Counted from the first letter of the stretch, positions 14,980-23,522 are shown. The stretch is 45,235 bases of DNA from Planctomycetota bacterium (GCA_030602705.1 JAUVZF010000030.1:1-45235); one strand, 5' to 3'. The notes: generated by a model not told the origin, from the sequence alone. A program made the numbers and translations.

Positions 14980-15837
14980 TTGGCACCGGTCGTTTTGCGG
15001 GTCGGGTTCGCGGCGCTGGCGGGCCTGGGTCTCCTGGTGACCGCGACCGGCTGCCCGCCGGCTCCGAGCACGTACGTCACGAGGGAGCGTCTCGGGGCCG
15101 GTCTCGTGGTCAGCCTCGACGGCGTCGGGGGATACAACTGGGGACCCCGGTGGCTCCGCAGCGGCCTCGATGCCGCGGGCGTCGGTGCGGCCATCGTCAT
15201 CTACGACTGGTCGAAAGGGCCGCGCGGCATGTTTGTCGGCGACCTGGTGGATGAAGCCCGCAACCGGGCTGCCGCCAACGACCTCGCCCAACTGGTTGCC
15301 ACCTACGTGGCCGCCATGCCGGACCGGCCGGTGACCCTCATCGGCCATTCGGGGGGTGCGGCCGTCGTGGTGTGGGCACTGGAAGCACTGCCGGAAGGAT
15401 GCCGCGTCGAGCGGGCTATCCTGCTGGCGCCGGCGCTGGGGCCCGATTACGACTTGTCGCCGGCGCTTCGGGCCGTCCGGCGGCGAATGTACGTCATGTA
15501 CTCGAAGGCCGACGTCGGCCTGATGGCCGCCGGCACCGCCGTCTTCGGAACGATGGACCGGCAACATTCGGTCGGGGCGGGGCTCGTCGGCTTCACCCTG
15601 CCGGCCGGACGGGCCGACCGGACACAGTATCTGAAGGTGCGGCAGGTGCCCTGGACCATCGACTTGCTGAAGTCGGGCCATCTGGGCGGGCACATGGGCT
15701 GGACGACCACGCGGTTCGCCCGCGACTTCTTGGCGCCGATTCTGATTGGCCAGACCGACCCCGGGCAGCCGATGGTGGTCCGTGGGCCCGAAACGGAACC
15801 AGCGGACGCAAGCAGCGCGGCCTTGCCGCCCGATTGA
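14980..15837 (+). CDS. Alpha/beta-hydrolase-fold lipoprotein (first paralog)
   Basis: A 285-residue protein with a hydrophobic leader ending in TATGC, a plausible lipobox (Cys25). The nucleophile elbow LIGHSGG is near residue 125; an Asp in SKADVG and a His in GGHMGW could complete a Ser-Asp-His triad. It should be a periplasmic lipase/esterase-like enzyme of unknown substrate. TTG at 14980 is chosen because AAAGGAG sits just ahead; an ATG at 14974 is out of frame. It is paralogous to the next gene, with matching GLVVSLDGVGG and VVWALEALPEGC segments, and heads a four-gene operon. Confidence 0.8.
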   Translation: MAPVVLRVGFAALAGLGLLVTATGCPPAPSTYVTRERLGAGLVVSLDGVGGYNWGPRWLRSGLDAAGVGAAIVIYDWSKGPRGMFVGDLVDEARNRAAANDLAQLVATYVAAMPDRPVTLIGHSGGAAVVVWALEALPEGCRVERAILLAPALGPDYDLSPALRAVRRRMYVMYSKADVGLMAAGTAVFGTMDRQHSVGAGLVGFTLPAGRADRTQYLKVRQVPWTIDLLKSGHLGGHMGWTTTRFARDFLAPILIGQTDPGQPMVVRGPETEPADASSAALPPD

Positions 15838-15847
15838 GGAGTGACGC

Positions 15848-16969
15848 ATGAGACACGTCGGAGGGGTGATCCTGGCCGCAGCCCTCGTGGCCGGCGCGGC
15901 CGGATGCGCACACGTCAATTACACGGCCGATGACCGCTACACGGAGGGCCTCGTGGTCTGCCTGAGCGGCGCGGGCGGCATGATGGGCGAGACCGACCGC
16001 GTCCGCGAGGGACTCAACGCAGGCGGCGTCCGGCGCGCCATCGAGGTCTTCGAGTGGTCGGCGGGCGGCGTCCTGGCAGACCAGACCGACGTCGAGGCCA
16101 ATCACCGAAAGGCCCGCCGGCTCGCCCGGCGCATCGAGGGCTACATACGGTCGCACCCCGGGCGGGACGTCCATCTGATTGGCGTTTCCGCCGGGACGGG
16201 ACTGGTGGTCTGGGCACTTGAAGACCTGGCCGAGGGATGCGAGGCCACCGGTGCCGTCCTCGTCTCTTCCAGCCTCGACACCAAGTACGACCTGACGCGG
16301 GCGCTCGGAAAGGTCTCCGACCGCCTGTACAGTTTCAACAGTGTGGCCGACACGGTCTTGAGCCTCGGCGTGACGTTGGCCGGCACGGTGGACCGCGGGG
16401 GTGGCCTCGCCGGAGGGTTGGTCGGCTTCAGCCCGCCCGACGGCGCCTCCGAGGAAACCAAGGCCCTCTACAAGGAGAAACTCGTGGAGATCTCCTGGTG
16501 GCCCGGCGACGTGGTCCTGGGGCACCTCGGCAATCACCTCGGCGCAACCAACCCCATGTACGTCAAGGCGAAGATCGCCCCGATCGTCCTCGGGGAGCAA
16601 CCCGCGGAGCCCTCGGCCCAGGAGCCGCCCACCGAGGCCGTGAAGGGCAAAGAGGCCATGACACCGGCTTACGCCGAACGACTCGAACAGAAGCGCAAGG
16701 CCGAGCAGGCCAAGAAGGCTGCCGCAGCGAAAAAGGCCAAAGAGACCGCCGGCAAAGAGAACGACCGAAAGACCGAAACAAAAAAACAGGCCGATGAGCC
16801 CAAAGAACACGCCAAGCCCAAGAGGCCACGCAAGCCGAAGGAGGCCGTCAAGAAGGACGATAACAACCGTTTCTTCAACTGGCACGTCGGCCGCAGGGCG
16901 CCTCTAACGCAACAGACGCCATCGTCCGACGCCGCTCGCTTCTTCCGCGAACCGAGGAGACTCCCGTGA
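15848..16969 (+). CDS. Alpha/beta-hydrolase-fold lipoprotein with Lys-rich tail (second paralog)
   Basis: A 373-residue paralog of the preceding protein. It has a signal peptide with lipobox AAGC (Cys20), nucleophile elbow LIGVSAG, an aligned Asp in NSVADT and His in GNHLGA, so the triad appears kept. The hydrolase domain ends near residue 255. A roughly 100-residue extension rich in Lys, Ala and Glu then follows (about 270-345), likely disordered or coiled, a composition suited to binding an anionic partner. Ten bases separate it from the first paralog, and its stop overlaps the GTG of the next gene. Duplication followed by divergence is the simplest origin. Confidence 0.8.
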   Translation: MRHVGGVILAAALVAGAAGCAHVNYTADDRYTEGLVVCLSGAGGMMGETDRVREGLNAGGVRRAIEVFEWSAGGVLADQTDVEANHRKARRLARRIEGYIRSHPGRDVHLIGVSAGTGLVVWALEDLAEGCEATGAVLVSSSLDTKYDLTRALGKVSDRLYSFNSVADTVLSLGVTLAGTVDRGGGLAGGLVGFSPPDGASEETKALYKEKLVEISWWPGDVVLGHLGNHLGATNPMYVKAKIAPIVLGEQPAEPSAQEPPTEAVKGKEAMTPAYAERLEQKRKAEQAKKAAAAKKAKETAGKENDRKTETKKQADEPKEHAKPKRPRKPKEAVKKDDNNRFFNWHVGRRAPLTQQTPSSDAARFFREPRRLP

Positions 16970-17382
16970 CGGCACCGAGCGAGAAGGACCGCAGCCCCTT
17001 CGCCGCCCTCGTCCTCGGATGGGTCCTGCCCGGGGCCGGTCACGCCTACGCCGGCCGATGGGGCAAGGCGGTCCTGTTCTTCTCGCTCATCACGGCCCTG
17101 GTGGTGGCGGGGCTGGTGATCGGCAAGGGAACCAACATCCTGCCGAACCGTCTCTGGTACGCCGCCCAGGTTTGCGCGGGTGGACCGGCCATCGCCCTGA
17201 CGCCCATCTCGCAGTACCTGGCGGGGCCGAACGACAGCAACGCCGACTGGGCCGACCCGCTCCACGAAATGGGCACCCTCTACACCGCCGTGGCGGGTTT
17301 TCTGAACCTGCTGGTCATGATGGACGCCTACACGCGGCTGGCGTATCCGGGCCGGTCCGAAGAGCAACAGGAGGGCGCGTGA
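16966..17382 (+). CDS. DUF6677-like small membrane protein
   Basis: A 138-residue protein opening with ALVLGWVLPGAGHAYAGRWG, the conserved start of a planctomycete membrane family (DUF6677, by recollection of its pattern). Two to three hydrophobic segments are visible (about 11-27, 34-52 and 105-125). The GTG at 16966 overlaps the stop of the hydrolase gene, so translation is coupled. The job is unknown; its place suggests it belongs with the lipoproteins. Confidence 0.75.
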   Translation: MTAPSEKDRSPFAALVLGWVLPGAGHAYAGRWGKAVLFFSLITALVVAGLVIGKGTNILPNRLWYAAQVCAGGPAIALTPISQYLAGPNDSNADWADPLHEMGTLYTAVAGFLNLLVMMDAYTRLAYPGRSEEQQEGA

Positions 17383-17603
17383 TGTGGGATGTCGCCTACG
17401 GCTTCTTCTCGCACCTGTTCGTCCTGTCGAACCCGTTGTGGCTGTACTACCCCCTGTGCGCGGTCGTGGCGGTCGTGTACAAGGCGACGAAGTTCGACGG
17501 CCCGAAGAAGATCGCCTACCAGGCGCTGCACTTTTTCGTCTCGGTCAGCCTCGGCATGCTCGCCCTGGCCCTGGTCTTCTACGTCATTTCGCTGCTGTTC
17601 TAG
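17382..17603 (+). CDS. Small membrane protein
   Basis: A 73-residue protein with two hydrophobic helices (about 10-34 and 46-72). The ATG at 17382 overlaps the preceding stop (TGATG) and AGGAGGG lies 7 to 8 bases ahead, which decides the start over a longer out-of-context frame. It is the last gene of the 14980-17603 operon. No family is recognised. Confidence 0.7.
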   Translation: MWDVAYGFFSHLFVLSNPLWLYYPLCAVVAVVYKATKFDGPKKIAYQALHFFVSVSLGMLALALVFYVISLLF

Positions 17604-17854
17604 CGCCGCATCATGTGGAGCCGTGGGCTTGACGGCCGTAACATGCCGCCCGCTGCATAAGACTTACGTCAATTTTCCCCTTGCCGAAACACCCAAATGC
17701 GCGTTTTTTTTGGCTCTGACCCTTGATTCTGGGCCGTAAGGGGCGATTTGGGGGTCGAATGTTAAGATAGGTAAGGCAAAACGCGCTGGTTTTGGGTCCG
17801 TTTTTGCGATTTATGTGTCCGTTTTTGTCCGTTTTTGTTCCGTTTTGTTCGGTT

Positions 17855-18003
17855 TTTGAGGGGTTTTTGAGGGGGCAAAATTGATGTAAGTCACCATGCC
17901 AAAATGGCAGGCCGGACCAGCCGCCGCAGAGGCCGAAAAGTTGTTAGAGTTCTAACAAGTTTCGAGAACGGCCCGAATTTAGTTAGAGTTCTAACAATCG
18001 GCG
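17855..18003. repeat. Dispersed ~150-bp repeat, copy 2
   Basis: Second copy of the element at 1-150, with the same two spaced inverted repeats (17941-17958 and about 17980-17997). Upstream (17604-17854) is a T-rich, gene-free tract with several GTTTTTGTCCG units. It opens the repeat-rich RHS island. Confidence 0.8.
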
Positions 18004-18010
18004 AGAAAAC

Positions 18011-18170
18011 AGGGAACAGGGAATAGGGAATGGGGAATGGGGAAGAAAGCAATTGCGGAGTGCGGATTTCGGATTGAACGACAAACGGCAACGGCCCGTT
18101 CCGAGCCGCGACCGCAAGGGAGCGGGTGCTTGCAATGCCGAATGCCGAATGCCAAATGCCAAATGCCAAA
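18011..18170 (+). repeat. Heptanucleotide tandem repeats
   Basis: 18011-18045 repeats GGGAATA/GGGAATG units; 18134-18170 repeats AATGCCG then AATGCCA units. Further GCGGATT-type simple sequence follows near 18212-18237. No gene is seen in 17604-18647. Confidence 0.75.
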
Positions 18171-18349
18171 GGCCCGCCTGCGGCGGGGAACGGGGGTAAA
18201 GCCAATTGCGGATTGCGGATTTCGGAGTGCGGATTGAAAAGCAACGAATAACAGGCTGGCGGACAGGCAGCGGACGGCAATGGCGGGGAGCCGTTCAGGC
18301 TCAAGGGCTTGGCGTCGCTATGGGTGGTCTTGGGCCGTGAATTCGCCCC

Positions 18350-18436
18350 CTTGACACGAGGGAGGTTATGGGTGTCTGCAAGGCACGCGATGCCGCAGCA
18401 CCGAACAGCAACGAGAACGACGAGCACCAGAGAGAA
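18350..18436 (+). repeat. Direct repeat flanking the RHS cassette (left)
   Basis: Contains TTGACACGAGG, GGTTATGGGTGTCT, AAGGCACGCGATGCCGCAGC and GAACGACGAGCACCAG. The same blocks are found in the same orientation at 21113-21177 and 21274-21300, bracketing the RHS genes. Confidence 0.75.
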
Positions 18437-18477
18437 CAGCCTTCAGGGCCGGGGCGAATATCGTAATCTGGTGCGTC

Positions 18478-18611
18478 CCAAGCGGCGACAACGAACAGAC
18501 GGCTGGAAGAAATCCGCTTCAGAATCCAGCCGCCGTCCCGAACATCGGGACTATGGCGGAGTCGGCCCGCTTCCGACTCCGGCAGGGACTTGCTCATAGA
18601 TGGATGTCCCC
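18478..18611 (-). repeat. ~120-bp dispersed repeat, copy 2 (inverted relative to 11236-11354)
   Basis: Reverse complement of the element at 11236-11354, with a short variable stretch in the middle. It lies between the left direct repeat and the RHS fragment. Confidence 0.75.
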
Positions 18612-18647
18612 GGAACTGCCCCGGTCGCCGGCGAATTACGTCGCGCG

Positions 18648-19022
18648 TCAGCGGAACTCACCAAGCCCCCCCATGCAAGTGAAAAACATGGGTACCGTCC
18701 CCAGGTTTGTCCCGTCGTCACAGAGGTCATCGGCGTCGGTGTTCTCGTCCCGAAGGACCGGCGCGTCGATGTAACGTAAGGACCACACGTACTGGTATTC
18801 CGGCTGAAGGCTGTCCGGCGCCGTGTTCTCGCTCTCCGAGAGGCGCGTCTCCAGGATCTGCCAGCCTGAGTTGTAGAAGAAGTGGCGGAACTCGTCGTAG
18901 ACCTGGTCCACACCGGTGTTGAGGTGCTTCTTGGTGCGGCGGCCCAAGCCGTCGTACTCGTAGCGGGCGATCACGGTTTCCCCCGCATCGTGGTCTCCGT
19001 CGCTGTTGGTATTGTCCCTTGA
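18648..19022 (-). pseudogene. Displaced RHS/YD-repeat fragment
   Basis: About 125 codons of RHS-repeat protein without start, core end or toxin domain. It includes YEYDGLGRRTKKHLNTG, FRHFFYNSGWQILETRL and LRYIDAPVLRDENTD. These segments are about 90 percent identical at the DNA level to 20585-20830 inside the main RHS gene. After the LCDD residues the similarity breaks and the frame runs into unrelated sequence (NLGTVPMFF). Located downstream of the RHS gene and its candidate immunity gene, it looks like a core left behind when a toxin cassette was exchanged. Confidence 0.8.
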
Positions 19023-19091
19023 ACGAGAGAGGAGGAATTCGCTTGCTCTTGTCCTTCACGGATGGATCACTTCAGAGGTCCGCCAATGCTC

Positions 19092-19580
19092 TCAAGGAAA
19101 CGATTCCGGTGTCCGTGAGAGTCGACTCGTTCGGGCGATGCTACGAATCGCCAAGTAGGAGAAGGAACCCACAGAGAGAAGGAGCAAGAGCATCCAATAG
19201 GGAATGCCAATCCCCGTGTGACGCGTCGGCGCATCAGCAAGAAAGGTATAATCGCCCCACGTCACCCCCGCAAGGGAATGCTCGAACCCAGGGTCGTCCC
19301 ACTGAACTATCGTGGAACCGACGGGCAGGGACCAGTATCCTAAACGGTCGTGCTCTAGGCACCAGGCACCACCGGTGGCTTCCGAATCTCCACCCTCTGT
19401 GGACTCGCAGTACAGAAACAGCATTCCACGGTGTGAGTTGAGCATCCATCTGCAGTCGGTCCGCGTCCATAACCACACCAAGTCGTAGGCGATTAACTCG
19501 CTGCGTACCCACATGGCGATACCCGCAAGCAGGAATACTGCAAGAGCCGCCCACAAGAAAACGCACATGGCTCGCCTCAT
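19092..19580 (-). CDS. Membrane-anchored hypothetical protein, candidate immunity protein of the RHS toxin
   Basis: A 162-residue protein with a transmembrane helix near the N-terminus (about 5-24), a soluble middle domain rich in beta-type sequence (about 30-125) and a second helix near residues 130-150 (YWMLLLLLSVGSFSYLAI). The ATG at 19580 follows GGAGGAAG at 8 to 9 bases. It lies 63 bases after the stop of the RHS gene on the same strand, exactly where RHS/CDI systems keep their immunity gene, and a middle domain facing the periplasm would suit protection against a wall-targeting toxin. That role is inference from position. Similar TM-domain-TM proteins are common orphans in planctomycetes, so it may be unrelated. 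Confidence 0.55.
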   Translation of the reverse strand: MRRAMCVFLWAALAVFLLAGIAMWVRSELIAYDLVWLWTRTDCRWMLNSHRGMLFLYCESTEGGDSEATGGAWCLEHDRLGYWSLPVGSTIVQWDDPGFEHSLAGVTWGDYTFLADAPTRHTGIGIPYWMLLLLLSVGSFSYLAIRSIARTSRLSRTPESFP

Positions 19581-19643
19581 TGTGTGCTTCCTCCAGCGAT
19601 TGTCCCCTGCTGCCATTCACCTCGACTTGTCTGTGTCGTGGAC

Positions 19644-20936
19644 CTATCCGACGGCTTTGACGGCTTTGACAATTACGACTATGGTAACACACTTGACTCC
19701 GCCGTGCTTCTTCACAGCAGCGTCATAGTGCTTCTTCATCTTTATCAAAGCCGCGTTGCTTCCGCCGATGAAGTCCGTTATTCCCTCTTGAGGAGCTTCG
19801 GCTTTGGTTTCCTTGAGAAATCCCAGGTCGCGGTAGAAGCCCCATTTCTTCTGATGCTTCGATGTCATCTGGCCGATCGTGAACTTCATATTGGGAACCT
19901 GACTTGTGCCGACCAAAATACAGCCCCATGTGTCCCAGGGCCAGTTGCCCACGTGGACCAATATTCCATCGAAGTTGGGCACGTCTTTCAGGAGGAGACC
20001 CCACTGCCCGCCTTTTGCTCTGGGTGCGGGCTCGGCCTCATATGTTCCCTGAGGTATAGGGTATTCTTTGGCTCCCTTTCCGATTCCTATATCGTACTTG
20101 CCTTTTCTTAACTCCAGAGTGAAGCCTGACAAATCAGAAATCCCGTCTGTCTTCATTGTGAACGTCCCCAGCGTAGCGTAGGTTCCGCCAGCACGCGTTA
20201 CGGTGAATGTGATCTGTTTGACGGGCTCCTTCTGCGCGCCAAACGGGTCCGCATACCCAAGGGGATTTGAGCTCACGTATTCGTACAGATTCGCTCCGTC
20301 AGCATACTGCCCGGTCGGATCGCGCTGGAGCCATCCGAGGTAGGGATGGAGCGTGCGGTTGCGCACACTGTAGAGGCCGGTCTCGTTGTCGAAGTAGTAG
20401 CCGCAGTAGCGGATGTTGTTCTTCTTCGAGGCGGCCCACGCGACAGTGGCCGACCAGTCGCTGTTGTAAACCGTGACGTTGCCGTACGGATCATAGACGT
20501 AGCGTTCGACCGCATCGCCGCCGGTGTCAGTGAGGCAGGTGACGTTCATGTTCGCATCCGTCAGGTAGTAGAGCCGCTCGTCGTCGCAGAGGTCGTCCTC
20601 GTCCGTGTTCTCGTCCCGAAGGACCGGCGCGTCGATGTAACGCAGGCTCCACACGTACTGGTACTCCGGCTGAAGGCCGTCCGGCGCCGTGTTCTCGCTC
20701 TCCGAGAGGCGCGTCTCCAGGATCTGCCAGCCTGAGTTGTAGAAGAAGTGGCGGAACTCATCGCAGACCTGGTCCTCGCCGGTGTTGATGCACTTCTTCG
20801 TGCGGCGGTTCAGGCCGTCGTATTCGCACTTCAGGACCACGTTCGCCCCGCTCTTGACTTCGACCAGCCGGTTCCACGCATCATACGTCGCGGTGTAGGT
20901 GGCCGTCAAGTCGCTCGGCTTGGGGACACCTGTCAT
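19644..20936 (-). CDS. RHS-family polymorphic toxin C-terminal part with DUF5675-like effector domain (5'-truncated)
   Basis: A 430-residue frame. Residues 1-232 are YD repeats and the RHS-associated core (DPYGNVTVY, NETGLYSVRNRTLHPYLGW, RDPTGQYADGANLYEYVSSN, DPFG at 230-233). The core normally cuts or encloses a variable toxin domain, here residues 240-430. That domain matches the DUF5675 pattern: PIPQGTYEAEP, then DVPNFDGILVHVGN with His328 and DTWGCILVG with Cys339. The His...GC pair recalls L,D-transpeptidase-like enzymes, so a peptidoglycan target is plausible but unproven. Only the last part of an RHS gene is present: the ATG is internal to repeats (the frame continues upstream as SYDARGN) and upstream sequence turns into dispersed repeats, so expression is uncertain. 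Confidence 0.85.
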   Translation of the reverse strand: MTGVPKPSDLTATYTATYDAWNRLVEVKSGANVVLKCEYDGLNRRTKKCINTGEDQVCDEFRHFFYNSGWQILETRLSESENTAPDGLQPEYQYVWSLRYIDAPVLRDENTDEDDLCDDERLYYLTDANMNVTCLTDTGGDAVERYVYDPYGNVTVYNSDWSATVAWAASKKNNIRYCGYYFDNETGLYSVRNRTLHPYLGWLQRDPTGQYADGANLYEYVSSNPLGYADPFGAQKEPVKQITFTVTRAGGTYATLGTFTMKTDGISDLSGFTLELRKGKYDIGIGKGAKEYPIPQGTYEAEPAPRAKGGQWGLLLKDVPNFDGILVHVGNWPWDTWGCILVGTSQVPNMKFTIGQMTSKHQKKWGFYRDLGFLKETKAEAPQEGITDFIGGSNAALIKMKKHYDAAVKKHGGVKCVTIVVIVKAVKAVG

Positions 20937-21112
20937 GTTGCCGCGGGCGTCGTACGAGACGCGGCCGGCCCCGGAGGTGCATGAACCGCAAAGGGCGCGA
21001 AGGACGCAAAGGTCCGTTGCCAGGGAAACACGCGTCTTATCTCGGCGCTCTCGGCGTGCTCTGCGATTCCCCGCCGTTCAATCCGCATTCCGAAATCCGC
21101 AATCGATCGTGC

Positions 21113-21300
21113 CAATGGGTGTCTGGAAGGCACGCGATGCCGCAGCATCGAACAGCAACGAGGACGACGAGCACCAGGGAAACGACAACACCAACAACCA
21201 CAACAACCAACGACTCCGTGGCCTCACCTTCCCCATACGTGCCCGGTGAAACAAGGGCGGGGCAAGATCGCCCTTGACACGAGGGCGGTTATGGGTGTTG
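21113..21300 (+). repeat. Direct repeats flanking the RHS cassette (right)
   Basis: 21113-21177 repeats the GGTGTCTGGAAGGCACGCGA and CGAGCACCAG blocks of 18350-18436; 21274-21300 repeats TTGACACGAGGGCGGTTATG. Between them are CAACAAC-type simple repeats. Nothing else is seen in 20937-21288. Confidence 0.7.
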
Positions 21301-21564
21301 CCGGAACTCGCCGGCAAGCGTGCAGTAAGGCAATCTCAGACACGAGGAAAAGTCAGTCAACTTGAGTATCAGCTTCTTGATTTTCCGGGTGGTTTGTTGG
21401 TCGTAGAACGGTTCCCCGCACCCTTCACAGACCCGCGCAGGGATATCCTCTATAGCAACCAGTCCTCCGCCGCCCCAGAGCGCCGCTTTGACGACATCCT
21501 CATAGGTGTCGGATCCACAGTGCTCACATGGGGAAGCCCCTTGACCCTTCTCTGCCGATACCAC
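21289..21564 (-). CDS. YgiT-type zinc-finger protein (MqsA-like N-domain)
   Basis: A 91-residue protein with CEHCGSDTYEDV near its start and ARVCEGCGEPFYDQQTTRKI in the middle, the paired CxxC pattern of YgiT-type zinc fingers found in MqsA antitoxins and in small partners of DUF4258-type toxins. The DNA-binding helix-turn-helix of full MqsA is absent. No toxin gene is adjacent. The C-terminal 20 residues read into the repeat flanking the RHS island, so the end may be altered. The GTG at 21564 begins 6 bases after the preceding gene's stop. Confidence 0.7.
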   Translation of the reverse strand: MVSAEKGQGASPCEHCGSDTYEDVVKAALWGGGGLVAIEDIPARVCEGCGEPFYDQQTTRKIKKLILKLTDFSSCLRLPYCTLAGEFRQHP

Positions 21565-21570
21565 GGGCGG

Positions 21571-23067
21571 TCAAATAGGCTCGACCTTGATGCCGGCCAA
21601 CTGGGCGTACGCTTTGAGCCGACGTACGTGATCCCCATATATAAATAATTGGTGATGCAGCGCCTTTAAGTTGAGCATGTTCTCTATATCATCCACCTCT
21701 ACCTCGAGCGCAGTGCGGCAGCCGCCCGATGGCGGGGTGTCGATGTTGCTGAGCACGCGACCCGAGCCGAGAACGATTGATGAGGCAGCCGATCCCGCCG
21801 ACCGCGGTTTTTCTTCCCTCGGACGATCCATGAACTTCATAATGGTGATTTTTTGGCCAATCGGCCAGAGAACCTGGGTGGCGACCCCGAGGTCGGACTC
21901 GGCGTGGCTGCGGAGGATAAAAGGCTCGGGGGGCTTATCAAAGCCAGCCATCTTGGTAGCGCATGTGCAGTGAGAGCCCATCAAGGTGTTATTGGCGGTG
22001 TTAACACATATGTTTTGCATGAAGCCAGGCCGATCCAACAGGAGGTGTGTGAGCCGCGAAGAGATGGCAGCAGGCCAGTCAGCCTGGCAGGAGGCGACGA
22101 TGCCTTCATCGCGAAGGCGGGAGAAAGCGAGGCAGGGTGGCGGGACCCGCCGGCTAGACACCAAGGGCAAGCAATCCACCGCAATGCCCTGGCACTGCTC
22201 GGCGGCCATAAGGCGACGACAGACGACATAGGTTTTCGCAGCCTCGAGGATGTCCTGTTCAGTCGGCTCGACGATCTTCTTGGCTTGCTTGATGTAGTAG
22301 TCAGCCATGGCTCGCACTTCATCGCTCTGTTGAACTTTCTTGAACTCCTCCGCGAAGCGATTGCGCGGGACGTAGTGTAGCGTGGTACCGATTACGTCGA
22401 GTGGGTAGTCCTCGGTCTGGTTGCCTCGGACGATGCAGATACGCGTGTTCTTCATCTGCCAGATCGTGCTGAGCATCCGCAGACCGAATGCCAGCCACCC
22501 GATATCCTGCGTGCTGGCTACGAACATTTTCGAAACCTTGGGCATTGCATTGATTGATTTGATGTGGTGCAGGAACGAAGTTCCCATCGGGCTGAACACA
22601 ATCGTGGGAATGTCACCCCGCTGGGCGACGAACTTTTGGGCGTGCGGCCAGTAGTTGGGGTGCAGTCCCATCACGGTGAGGATAATGCCGTCCGGCGGCG
22701 ACTGCTTGCATTGCTCCACCAGCCTGTCTACGCCGGCCATATCGGCGATTGGGGCGGCTTCAACTTGCAGATTGACACCAAGATCCTTAGCGGCGTGGCT
22801 GAGTGTTTTCCTGTAGTCGGCCTGACGGGCCTTGATGTCGTAAGCGGTGCCCGGCCAACCCATCCAGTACCGCTCGGTATCCGGCCCCAGGAACACCAAC
22901 TTGACCGCGGGTTTTTTAGCCGGCTTGGCTTCCTCGCCGAACAACGACGAGGCGAAGTTGAGCAGGCCGGTCTCCGTAGCCACCGCCAGAGCGCCGGCGC
23001 TGGCCAAGAAACGCCGACGATTCACCGTAAAGGGACAGCCGGATTTAGCAGAAGTTGTGCTCCCCAT
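21571..23067 (-). CDS. Tat-exported L-fucose isomerase-like protein (COG2407)
   Basis: A 498-residue protein with a twin-arginine signal (NRRRFLASAGALAVA, about 16-30). The body matches COG2407 sugar-isomerase-like proteins: LPCLAFSRLRDEG-type segment (here PPCLAFSRLRDEGI), RPGFMQN, NNTLMGSHCTCATKM, LRSHAESDLGV, LWPIGQKITI, GGCRTALEVE and the C-terminal FIYGDHVRRLKAYAQLAGI. In cytoplasmic relatives these surround the metal and sugar site. The Tat signal implies export of the folded, perhaps metal-loaded, protein, a feature typical of planctomycetes. Substrate unknown. The YgiT-type gene follows closely. Confidence 0.8.
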   Translation of the reverse strand: MGSTTSAKSGCPFTVNRRRFLASAGALAVATETGLLNFASSLFGEEAKPAKKPAVKLVFLGPDTERYWMGWPGTAYDIKARQADYRKTLSHAAKDLGVNLQVEAAPIADMAGVDRLVEQCKQSPPDGIILTVMGLHPNYWPHAQKFVAQRGDIPTIVFSPMGTSFLHHIKSINAMPKVSKMFVASTQDIGWLAFGLRMLSTIWQMKNTRICIVRGNQTEDYPLDVIGTTLHYVPRNRFAEEFKKVQQSDEVRAMADYYIKQAKKIVEPTEQDILEAAKTYVVCRRLMAAEQCQGIAVDCLPLVSSRRVPPPCLAFSRLRDEGIVASCQADWPAAISSRLTHLLLDRPGFMQNICVNTANNTLMGSHCTCATKMAGFDKPPEPFILRSHAESDLGVATQVLWPIGQKITIMKFMDRPREEKPRSAGSAASSIVLGSGRVLSNIDTPPSGGCRTALEVEVDDIENMLNLKALHHQLFIYGDHVRRLKAYAQLAGIKVEPI

Positions 23068-23522
23068 TGTGAATCCTCCTCAAAAGGTAACCGTTCAGGC
23101 CCTTTGGGGGCCTCGGATGCTCTGCAAGCCGGGCGGGCGCGCCCAGCGTGGAACATCCAAACTTAATCTTAGGGTGCAACATGCCGCCCTCGCCGCCGTT
23201 GTGTCAAGCACGTTTTCCAGAACATGCCGCGCCACAGCGATTATGTCACACCCGATGATGGTAGAGTTGCCGTGCACTCAGGCATCGGTCGCCGACGCGC
23301 CATAGCCGCTTTGGCGACGGCGCGAGGCACGGAATGAGCGATCGGACGGATGCTTCCGCGTACGCGTCCGTACTGGAGAGACCTGCCGGCACGTCTTCCG
23401 ACGTTTCGGACTCGGGCGCCCTCTGGTACCTCGACCGCGCCGGCCTGCTACCCCGGCGGCTATACGGGCACGGAGCGCGACCTCCGGGCCGCGCCCAAGC
23501 CGCCCCCCGCGTATCTGAAAAC

